Shown one piece after another: positions 49,022-55,908 of a DNA stretch of 55,908 nucleotides. The position numbers and the translations under genes are program-made. The stretch is from JBCBTJ01 sp039818665. GTDB taxonomy: Bacteria; Pseudomonadota; Alphaproteobacteria; Caulobacterales; Hyphomonadaceae. Where the stretch lies: positions 1 to 55,908 of the forward strand of contig JBCBTJ010000017.1 in assembly GCA_039818665.1 (NCBI GenBank), in the 5' to 3' direction. The notes beneath the pieces are model-generated. The model did not search any database. It was not told where the DNA came from and saw nothing but the letters and a program-made list of their open reading frames with translations. How positions within the stretch are numbered: position 1 is the stretch's first letter; every line of letters begins with the position of its first letter.

Positions 49022-50062
49022 TCATTCGGGTCGATCAGGCCGCCAAAGACCGATGACTTGGCGCACATCCTCCAGGATCGGGTCTGCGATCACGCTCGCG
49101 CGTTGAGCGCCGGCGGTGAGAACCCGGTCGATCTCGCCGGGATCGGCGAGGAGCCGGCGCATCTCCGCCGTGATCGGTGAGAGCGTCTCAGCTGCAAGTT
49201 CGGCAAGCGCCGGTTTGAACGCACCGAACCCTTGCCCCTCGAACTCGGCCAAGACCGAGGCTTTGGACCGATCGGCCAGCGCCGCGTAAATCCCGACGAG
49301 ATTGTCGACCTCTGGCCGATCCTTCAGGCCCGCCTCGTCGCCGGGAAGGGGATCGGGGTCGGTTTTCGCCTTTTTGATCTTCTTCACGATCGTGTCGGCG
49401 TCGTCGATCAAATTGATCCGGGAGAGGTCGGACGGGTCGGATTTCGACATCTTCTTTGACCCGTCCTTGAGGCTCATGATCCGCGCGCCGGGGCCTTCGA
49501 TCAGAGGTTCCGGAAGGGGGAAGAAGCCTGGCGCGTCGAACTCTCGATTGAAGCGATCGGCGATGTCGCGGCTGAGTTCGAGATGCTGCTTCTGGTCCTC
49601 GCCGACTGGCACATGCGTCGCTTTGTAAGCCAGAATATCCGCCGCCATCAGAACCGGATAATCAAACAGTCCGACGGAAAACCGCTCGGCGTCCTTGCCC
49701 GTCTTGTCCTTGAACTGCGTCATCCGCTCCAGCCAGCCCATCCGCGCGACGCAGTTGAAGTACCAGGTCAGCTCCGAATGGGCGGGGACCGAGGATTGTG
49801 CGAAGATGATGGATTTCGCCGGGTCGAGGCCGCAGGCGAGATACGCTGCTGCGATCTCGCGCGTTTGTTGCGCGAGCGTCGCCGGGTCGTGGTCGACGGT
49901 AATGGCGTGGAGGTCGACAACACAGAAAACGCAGTCGTGCGCGTCCTGCAGCGGGACAAATTTCTTCAAAGCGCCGAGATAATTGCCAAGGTGCAACGCG
50001 CCCGTCGGCTGTATGCCGGAAAACACCCTTTCGGGACCGGAATATGTTGTGTCGTCTGGCAT
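49022..50062 (-). CDS. trpS: Tryptophan-tRNA ligase
   Basis: 346 aa. Class I signature: the HIGH-equivalent PTGALHLGNYLGALK (19-33) and KMSKS (KKMSKSDPSD). Also FAQSSVPAHSELTWYFNCVARMGWLERMTQFKDK. Start ATG 50062; the frame is open to 50452 only through murJ. It charges tRNA-Trp. Order murJ-trpS matches rhizobial relatives. The 35-base gap to murJ favours one transcript. Confidence 0.97.
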   Translation of the reverse strand: MPDDTTYSGPERVFSGIQPTGALHLGNYLGALKKFVPLQDAHDCVFCVVDLHAITVDHDPATLAQQTREIAAAYLACGLDPAKSIIFAQSSVPAHSELTWYFNCVARMGWLERMTQFKDKTGKDAERFSVGLFDYPVLMAADILAYKATHVPVGEDQKQHLELSRDIADRFNREFDAPGFFPLPEPLIEGPGARIMSLKDGSKKMSKSDPSDLSRINLIDDADTIVKKIKKAKTDPDPLPGDEAGLKDRPEVDNLVGIYAALADRSKASVLAEFEGQGFGAFKPALAELAAETLSPITAEMRRLLADPGEIDRVLTAGAQRASVIADPILEDVRQVIGLWRPDRPE

Positions 50063-50097
50063 TTCTGAGGCGTGCTTTCCTTTGATCGCGGGGCGGT

Positions 50098-51654
50098 CTA
50101 GCCGCGCTTCAATGCGCCGGCAAGCTCGCGTGGCCGAACCGCGCCGAACAGCAACGCAGCCGCGGCGTAAACAATCCCGCCGACGACGCAAAAAACGAGG
50201 ACGGCGAGCTCTTTGGATCCGTAGAGCGCGCTTTCTAGGGTGTCTCGTTCCATGCGGAGATAGATCAGCACGACCGCCATCGCGGCGGTTGCAAGGGCGA
50301 TCCGCACGAGCCGAGCGCGCAGCAGCGGGCCCGGCGTGTAGATCTCTTTGCGCGACAGAGAGAAGGCGAGCAGGGCCGCATTGCACCAAGAGGCCGTGGA
50401 GGTCGCGATGGCGAGCCCTGGGAAACCCGGGTTCCCGTTTTGCCGCAGCCAAATGAAGAGCCCCGCGCCGAGCGCCGTATTGAGCGCCACCGCCACGAGC
50501 GCGAACCGCATCGGGGTGACGGTGTCTTCGCGCGCGAAGAACGCCGGGGCGAGGACTTTGATCAGGACGAAAGCCGGCACGCCCCAGGCGAAGTGAAACA
50601 GCGCGATCGCCGTCATGCGGGCGTCGCTGTCGAGATAGGCGCCGCGGGTGAAGAAGCCGTCTACGAGAAAGTAAGGCGCGGCCATGAGAGCGGCGGCGGC
50701 GGGCAGGGTCAGCGCCATGGCCAGCGACAAGCCCTCGTCCATGGTCTGCGCGCCGCCTTCGGAATCTTCGGACCTGGCGGCGCGTGAAAGCCGCGGCAGG
50801 ATCGCAACGCCCACGGCGACGCCGACGAGGCCCAGCGGCAGTTGGTAAAGCCGATCAGCGACGTTGAGCCAAGACTTCGCGCCCTGTTCGAAAGAGGCCA
50901 GCGATTGGCTGACGATGATGTTGATCTGCGTCGCGCTCGCCGCGATCGCGCCCGGAACAGCGATCGCGATGACCTTTCGAACGGGCTTGGACAGCCGCGG
51001 CAGGCCAAGGCCCAGCTTCACGCCCTGTCGCCGCACGCCCCAAAACAGCACGAGCGTCTGCAGCAGCCCGGCGATCGCGACGGCGACGGCCGCGTAGCGG
51101 GCCGTTTCCATCGGATTTTCGCCGAGGAGGGCGGCCGCGATCAGGCAAGCGTTCAGCAAGGTTGGCGCGCCGGCCGACAACACAAACCGGCTAAACGTAT
51201 TGAGCACGCCGGACAGAAGCGCGGCCACCGCCATAAACGTCAGATAGGGCATGGTAATCTGAGTGAGGGTCACCGCGTAGGGGAAATGAACTTGATCGCC
51301 GGCGTAGCCGCCGTGGATCACCAGCAAAATCCAAGACATTCCGAACTGAGCGGCGATGGTGAGCGCAGCCGTGGCGGCAAACAGAGTATTCAGCGTGTGC
51401 TGCGCCATCGTCCGCGCTTCGTGTTCGCCGTCGGCTTCGAGCGTTCGCGCGAAAACTGGAACGAAGGCTTGTGCGAACGCCCCCTCGGCGAAGATTCGCC
51501 GGAAGAGATTCGGAAACATAAGCGCGGTGTAAAACGCGTCTCCCACCGGCCCGGCGCCGACCCGCGCGGTGAGCAAGACGTCACGCGCAAGTCCCATCAA
51601 TCGGCTGACCAAGGTCAGGCTTGATTGAACCAACGTGTTGCGGGCGAGGCTCAT
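50098..51654 (-). CDS. murJ: Lipid II flippase MurJ
   Basis: 518 aa, about 14 membrane helices. Starts LARNTLVQSSLTLVSRLMGLARDVLL; FRRIFAEGAFAQAFVPVF is the MurJ motif near helix 2, with the essential Arg/Asp-type charges in the cavity. Flips undecaprenyl-linked lipid II for peptidoglycan synthesis. ATG 51654, 8 bases after the glnD stop. Confidence 0.96.
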   Translation of the reverse strand: MSLARNTLVQSSLTLVSRLMGLARDVLLTARVGAGPVGDAFYTALMFPNLFRRIFAEGAFAQAFVPVFARTLEADGEHEARTMAQHTLNTLFAATAALTIAAQFGMSWILLVIHGGYAGDQVHFPYAVTLTQITMPYLTFMAVAALLSGVLNTFSRFVLSAGAPTLLNACLIAAALLGENPMETARYAAVAVAIAGLLQTLVLFWGVRRQGVKLGLGLPRLSKPVRKVIAIAVPGAIAASATQINIIVSQSLASFEQGAKSWLNVADRLYQLPLGLVGVAVGVAILPRLSRAARSEDSEGGAQTMDEGLSLAMALTLPAAAALMAAPYFLVDGFFTRGAYLDSDARMTAIALFHFAWGVPAFVLIKVLAPAFFAREDTVTPMRFALVAVALNTALGAGLFIWLRQNGNPGFPGLAIATSTASWCNAALLAFSLSRKEIYTPGPLLRARLVRIALATAAMAVVLIYLRMERDTLESALYGSKELAVLVFCVVGGIVYAAAALLFGAVRPRELAGALKRG

Positions 51655-51662
51655 GGCGGGGC

Positions 51663-54491
51663 CTAGAAGCTGTCCGCCGCCCGCGACCGGGCGAGACGGC
51701 GCGCCGGCGTCTCCGGCGCATCGGGTTCGTCGCGCGCAAGCAAGTCCAGAAGACGGCGGCGCAGGGTCTTTTTCATAGCGTCGTCGAACTGCCCGCCGTC
51801 CGTTCTTTGCACGTAGAACGCATCGAACACGCGTTCACCATATGAACCGATATGCGCCGATTGAATGGAACAGCCGTTCTCGGCCAGGGTTCGCGCGACA
51901 TCGTAAAGCAGCAAAGCCCGGTCGCGGGCTTCCAAGTCGATGACGAGATTGGAGGCTGAGGCGCTGGCGAGCAGGGTGACGGAGGGCCGGACTAGGAAAG
52001 CGGCCTCGCGCCGCCCGCTCGGCGTCTCCTCTGGCGGCTGCGGCGCGTCGCCCCTCAAAGTGTTCAGGATCGCCGCCTCCAAACGCTGCACGCGGTTCGC
52101 GTCTCCAGCGGCGAACACCTCGCCATTTCGATCTTGTATTGCGAACACGTCGATGATTCGCCCGGTGTCGCTCGTGAAGACTTGCGCTGTGACGACGTCG
52201 CCGCCCTCGGCGGCCACTGTGCCGACCAGATCTGCAAAGAGGCCGGGCCGATCGGGCCCGGAGGCCAATAGCATGGTCGCGCCGTTGGCGTCCGTCGCCC
52301 GCGTCGCAGCGACGGGCCCGTCGGTTTTGGACAAGGCCTCGGCGTGCCACGCCAAGGCTTCAAGGTCGAAACCCGTCCAATAAGCCGGCTCCATTTCGAA
52401 CATGATCGCCGGCGCCGCGCCCAACCGCTCCAGCAGCGCCGCCCGCCTGCGGGTCGCGAGCTCGTCAAGCTCCGACGCCACGCTCGCCTCATCTGTGCGC
52501 CCGCCGCGCAAGGCGGCGGCGGCGGCGTGATATAGCTCGGCGAGCAATTGCCCCTTCCACCCATTCCAAACGCCGGGGCCGACCGCGGTGATGTCGGCGA
52601 TGGTGAGGATGTATAGCAGCCGCAGCCGCTCCAAGGATCCGACCGTTTCGGCGAAGCCCGCCACCGTGCGCGGATCGGAGATGTCGCGTTTCTGCGCCGT
52701 TTCACTCATCACCAAATGGTGCCCGACCAACCACGCGATCAAATCCTGCTCGGCCTCCGGCAGGCCCAGCCGTTCGGCGGCCGCCCGGGCCGTCTTCGCG
52801 CCTTCGATTTGCTGATCGCCCTGGCCCTTGCCGGTGTCGTGCAAAAGCATAGCGAGGTAGAGCGCGCGGCGATGGTGGATCTGTTCGAAGAGGTCGCTCG
52901 CCAGGGGCGGGAAATCGCCGCGCCTGTGCTCAATATCGGAAATTGCTTCGACGGCGCGCAGCGTGTGCTCGTCGACCGTGTAGTAGTGGTACATATTGAA
53001 CTGGGTTTGCGCGACGATCCCGCCGAACTCCGGTAAGAACCGTCCCAGCACGCCGGCCTCGTTCATCATGCGCAGCGCCGCCCCAGGGTGTTCTCCGCCA
53101 AGCACCGCGTCCATGAACAGCTCGCCCGCCTCCGGATCGCGCCGCGTTTCGTCTCGGATCTCCTTCACGAGCCGGCTCGCCCATATCATCGCGTCTGGAT
53201 GCACGTCTAAGCCCTCGTCCACGGCCAGTCCGAACAGGCGCAGCAAGTTCCTGGGATCGCTGGAGAACACTTCGGGACCGCTCACGGTCAGCCGTCCCTG
53301 ATCAACCAGGAAGCCTGCCGGCCCAAGCGGTTTTGGCGCGCCGCCGGGGAACAATCGGCGCAGCGGCGACGGTTTGTTGTGTTCCGCGTCCAATTTCGCG
53401 GCGAGGATCCGCGTCAATCCGCCCACATCTTTCGCTGCAACGAAATATCGCTTCATGAACCGCTCGACCCCGAGCCGGCCGGCGCGGTCGCGATAGCCGA
53501 GCCGTTTGGCGAGTTCGGGCTGCAGGTCGAAGCTGATCCGCTCCTCTGCGCGGCCGGTGAGGTAGTGAAGGTGGCAGCGGACGGTCCAGAAGAAGCGGGC
53601 GGCTCGGAGGAACACTTTGTATTCGTGCGGCGTGAAAACGCGGGCCCCGAGGACGTCTTCCAGCGTGTCGCCGCCATAGACGTGTTTCGCGATCCAATAG
53701 AGGGTCTGCAGGTCCCTCAGCCCGCCTTTGCCGTCCTTGACGTTCGGCTCGACCACGTAGCGCGTGTGCCCTTGCCTGGCGTGGCGGGCGTCGCGTTCGG
53801 CGAGCTTCGCGGCGATAAACTCGCCGTCCCGGCCTTTGACCGCCTCGCGATCGAAGCGCGCCCGGATGTCATCCGCGAGCGCTTCGTCGCCGAACAGAAA
53901 CCGCGCGTCCATGAACGCCGTCTTGATCGTCACATCGCTCTTTGAGAGCCGGATGCACTCGTCGAGGGTGCGATAGGCGTGGCCCACTTTGAGGCCCATG
54001 TCCCATAACATGTAGAGCATGTACTCGATCACGCTCTCGGCCCAGGCGGCTGATTTGTAGGGGCGGACGAAAAGCAGATCGATGTCGGAGGACGGGGCGA
54101 GCACGCCGCGTCCATAGCCGCCCGTGGCGAAGACGGCGAGGCGCTCGGCTTCGGTGGGGTTTCGCGACCGGAAAACGTGGGTCGTGGTGAAATCGTAGAG
54201 CGCCGACAGGACTTCGTCCTGCACCGCCGCTAGGAGCCGCGCCGTGTCCAGTCCGTCCGCGCCCTGTTCAAGGCGTTCCTGCGCGATGAGGCGTCCGCGG
54301 AAAAGGGCGCCGTGCAGAAGGTCCCGCGCTCTGGCTTTTAGCGCGGCGTCGTCGCCGACATGCTCCAGAGCCGCCGCCGTCAATTGCACGCGCAGTTGCC
54401 GTCCGTCCAGGATGTCGACAAGCGTCCAGGGCCCAGGCGCGCGCAATGACCGAACAAGCGGGGTTGCGGTTTCCGTTGCGGGATTGGTCAT
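51663..54491 (-). CDS. glnD: Bifunctional uridylyltransferase/uridylyl-removing enzyme GlnD
   Basis: 942 aa from ATG 54491 (ATG 54494 is adjacent). Nucleotidyltransferase domain with GGYGRGVLAPSSDIDLLFV (about 130-150), the GlnD-UR-UTase helical part, and an HD domain with HHRRALYLAMLLHDTGKGQGDQQIEGA. Two C-terminal ACT domains follow (TMLLASGPDRPGLFADLVGTVAAEGGDV and VIDLEARDRALLLYDVARTLAENGCSI) that sense glutamine. Controls PII (GlnB/GlnK) uridylylation and so nitrogen assimilation. The weak ribosome-binding region and divergence from the dehydrogenase gene (81 bases) put both promoters in a short space. Confidence 0.96.
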   Translation of the reverse strand: MTNPATETATPLVRSLRAPGPWTLVDILDGRQLRVQLTAAALEHVGDDAALKARARDLLHGALFRGRLIAQERLEQGADGLDTARLLAAVQDEVLSALYDFTTTHVFRSRNPTEAERLAVFATGGYGRGVLAPSSDIDLLFVRPYKSAAWAESVIEYMLYMLWDMGLKVGHAYRTLDECIRLSKSDVTIKTAFMDARFLFGDEALADDIRARFDREAVKGRDGEFIAAKLAERDARHARQGHTRYVVEPNVKDGKGGLRDLQTLYWIAKHVYGGDTLEDVLGARVFTPHEYKVFLRAARFFWTVRCHLHYLTGRAEERISFDLQPELAKRLGYRDRAGRLGVERFMKRYFVAAKDVGGLTRILAAKLDAEHNKPSPLRRLFPGGAPKPLGPAGFLVDQGRLTVSGPEVFSSDPRNLLRLFGLAVDEGLDVHPDAMIWASRLVKEIRDETRRDPEAGELFMDAVLGGEHPGAALRMMNEAGVLGRFLPEFGGIVAQTQFNMYHYYTVDEHTLRAVEAISDIEHRRGDFPPLASDLFEQIHHRRALYLAMLLHDTGKGQGDQQIEGAKTARAAAERLGLPEAEQDLIAWLVGHHLVMSETAQKRDISDPRTVAGFAETVGSLERLRLLYILTIADITAVGPGVWNGWKGQLLAELYHAAAAALRGGRTDEASVASELDELATRRRAALLERLGAAPAIMFEMEPAYWTGFDLEALAWHAEALSKTDGPVAATRATDANGATMLLASGPDRPGLFADLVGTVAAEGGDVVTAQVFTSDTGRIIDVFAIQDRNGEVFAAGDANRVQRLEAAILNTLRGDAPQPPEETPSGRREAAFLVRPSVTLLASASASNLVIDLEARDRALLLYDVARTLAENGCSIQSAHIGSYGERVFDAFYVQRTDGGQFDDAMKKTLRRRLLDLLARDEPDAPETPARRLARSRAADSF

Positions 54492-54572
54492 CATGGCTGT
54501 TAAGCACGATTTGCGCGGGTCGGCACGGGGGCGCGCGCGTCCGATCACAACCAGAGACAAGAGGAGACGCGC

Positions 54573-55577
54573 ATGAAGGCGGCCAAGCTAAAGAAGCCCG
54601 GAGGGCTCGACAAAATCGAGATCGTGGAGGCGAACGATCCCGTCGCCGGACCCGGCGAGGTTCTGGTCCGCGTGAAGGGCTCGTCGTTGAACTATCACGA
54701 CTTCGTCGTGGTGATCGGCGGCATCCCGACCGAGGACGGCCGCATCCCGATGTCCGACGGCGCCGGCGAGGTGGTCGCGGTCGGCGAGGGCGTGACGCGA
54801 TTCAAGCCGGGCGACACGGTCGTTTCGACCTTCTTCCCGAATTGGCGCGACGGACCGACGGCCCTCGACAAACTCTTGGGCGTGCCGGGCGACCATGCCG
54901 ACGGCTTCGGGGCGGAGCTCGTGGCGATGCCCGCCGAGGCGTTCACCCGCGCGCCCGCGGGCTATTCCATGACCGAGGCCGCCACATTGCCCTGCGCGGC
55001 GCTCACCGCTTGGCGGGCGCTGGTCACCGAGGCCAAGATCAAGCCCGGCGACTGGGTGCTGACCCAGGGCACGGGCGGGGTGTCGATCTTCGCGCTGCAA
55101 TTCGCCAAGGCGGCGGGCGCGCGGGTGATCTCCACCTCTTCGTCGGACGAGAAACTGGAAAAGCTCAAATCGCTCGGGGCCGATCACCTGATCAATTACA
55201 AGGAGACGCCTGACTGGGGCGCGAAGGCGAAAGAGCTTACCGGCGGGCGCGGCGTCGACGAAGTGGTCGAAATCGGCGGTCCCGGCACGATGGCGCAATC
55301 CATCGCGGCGAGTCGGATCGGCGGGCATATCTCCCTGATCGGCGTGCTCACCGGCGTCTCGGGCGAGGTGCCGACGGCGGCGCTGTTCTCTGCGAACATC
55401 ACCCTGTCAGGCATCACGGTCGGCTCCCGCCAAGAGCAGGAGGACATGATCGCGGCGATCGAAGCGAACGGGATCAAGCCCGTGATCGACTCGACCTTCC
55501 CGCTGGATCAGATGTCGGCCGCTTTCGCCCATCAGGCGAGCCAGAAGCATTTCGGGAAGATTTGCTTGGAGATGTAA
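54573..55577 (+). CDS. Zinc-type alcohol dehydrogenase / quinone-oxidoreductase family (MDR)
   Basis: 334 aa. GroES-like domain with GPGEVLVRVKGSSLNYHDFVVVIGG and IPMSDGAGEVVAVGEGVTRFKPGDTVV, then a Rossmann domain TQGTGGVSIFALQFAKAAGARVISTSSS, with AALTAWRAL before it. The catalytic-zinc cysteine is replaced (NYHDF instead of C-x-T/H), so this is the zinc-free NAD(P)H quinone-oxidoreductase/crotonyl-reductase-like branch. ATG 54573 with AGAGGAG 8 bases upstream. Substrate unknown. Divergent from glnD; nothing follows before the terminal repeat. Confidence 0.87.
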   Translation: MKAAKLKKPGGLDKIEIVEANDPVAGPGEVLVRVKGSSLNYHDFVVVIGGIPTEDGRIPMSDGAGEVVAVGEGVTRFKPGDTVVSTFFPNWRDGPTALDKLLGVPGDHADGFGAELVAMPAEAFTRAPAGYSMTEAATLPCAALTAWRALVTEAKIKPGDWVLTQGTGGVSIFALQFAKAAGARVISTSSSDEKLEKLKSLGADHLINYKETPDWGAKAKELTGGRGVDEVVEIGGPGTMAQSIAASRIGGHISLIGVLTGVSGEVPTAALFSANITLSGITVGSRQEQEDMIAAIEANGIKPVIDSTFPLDQMSAAFAHQASQKHFGKICLEM

Positions 55578-55908
55578 GGGGGGGATTTTTTTGGGGTTCG
55601 GGCGCGGATCCTCGCTGCGCTCGGGCGCCCTGCGCCTGCGAGTCCTTTGTTTGCTCGCGGCTGTTCGGCGCTCGCGCGCCGGCCGCTGCGCCTGCGCGTT
55701 GCTTGTGTTGGGGCTTCGCGTCGCGGGCTTTGGAGCCCTCACCTCCCATTCCCCGCTGGCGCGGCGAATGGGTCCCTCCTCTCCCCGAGGGAGAGGGGTT
55801 TGGCGCGGATTTCGGGGCCTGGTCCCAGCACCTCTCCCGCCTGCGGGAGAGGAGGGGCCCGCGGCCGAAGGCCGTGGGAGGTGAGGGGGAGTGTTGTTGT
55901 TTTTGCTC
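55578..55908. other. Terminal non-coding region, about 330 bases
   Basis: No gene that I can support: the open frames here are Arg/Ala/Ser-rich shadows. It holds GC-rich hairpin-forming sequence after the dehydrogenase stop and the complex inverted repeat at 55736-55887. The dehydrogenase terminator is probably within it, but I cannot assign a stem-T-run pair. Confidence 0.6.
55736..55887. repeat. Complex inverted repeat near the right edge
   Basis: Outer arms CCCTCACCTCCCA (55736-55748) and TGGGAGGTGAGGG (55875-55887) pair perfectly. Inside are two local stems of the CTCTCCC...GGGAGAGG type. CTCACCTCCC/CTCTCCC words of this kind recur in intergenic DNA of many alphaproteobacteria, and a dispersed copy could explain why the sequence ends here. 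Confidence 0.8.

Noticed and set aside
55591..55884. 97-codon plus-strand frame at the right end
   Set aside because: Arg/Ala/Leu-rich translation of the inverted repeat region; no coding signal.

Overview
The window looks like chromosomal DNA from a high-GC alphaproteobacterium, possibly near Parvularculales, Hyphomonadales or Caulobacterales. The best evidence is gene order. On the minus strand, read right to left, it carries glnD-murJ-trpS ... nfuA ... tsaB-rimI-fur ... miaB-phoH-ybeY-corC-lnt-praR-metK ... trmB ... rimP-nusA-ylxR-infB-rbfA-truB ... rpsO-pnp, an order I know from rhizobia and relatives. The lineage below class is inference.

Left part (1-16,300), largely accessory. It opens with a perfect 118-base fold-back of the fabA 5' end. 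fabA and fabI follow, separated by two paralogous secreted-protein genes on the other strand; fabB is not between them. After fabI comes a tight run: a TIR-domain gene overlapping an internalin-type leucine-rich-repeat gene (candidate split TIR/LRR sensing module), then a PhyH-type dioxygenase and a GFA-type zinc protein. Next are a SnoaL-like protein, an apparently cytosolic trypsin-like protease, an ArsR/SRPBCC pair, and a 1.1 kb SRAP cassette inserted beside a nitroreductase gene whose 5' end is now duplicated. Two lipoproteins (one an S41 protease), two CAP-domain proteins and a uridine kinase complete the part.

Middle part (16,500-43,260). This is the translation/RNA backbone (pnp, rpsO, truB, rbfA, infB, ylxR, nusA, rimP, trmB, metK, lnt, corC, ybeY, phoH, miaB), broken by two larger insertions. 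A sulfur/persulfide module (BigR-like repressor, persulfide-dioxygenase-like MBL protein, rhodanese, TauE/SafE exporter, plus a GFA protein and a methyltransferase) sits between truB and rpsO. A four-gene polyprenyl-phosphate-sugar/glycolipid-like operon sits between metK and trmB, with cspA just beyond trmB.

Right part (43,260-55,908). It holds a histone-deacetylase-family amidohydrolase, an in-frame rimI-fur fusion, tsaB, a RutE-like nitroreductase, nfuA, a membrane-anchored hypothetical, a PCu(A)C copper protein, trpS, murJ and glnD, then a zinc-type dehydrogenase on the plus strand. The end is a complex inverted repeat. Together with the fold-back at base 1 this suggests the window is a whole assembly contig.

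I see no rRNA, tRNA, CRISPR array, transposase or integrase. Functions come from motifs and family resemblance read by eye; no database search was run.
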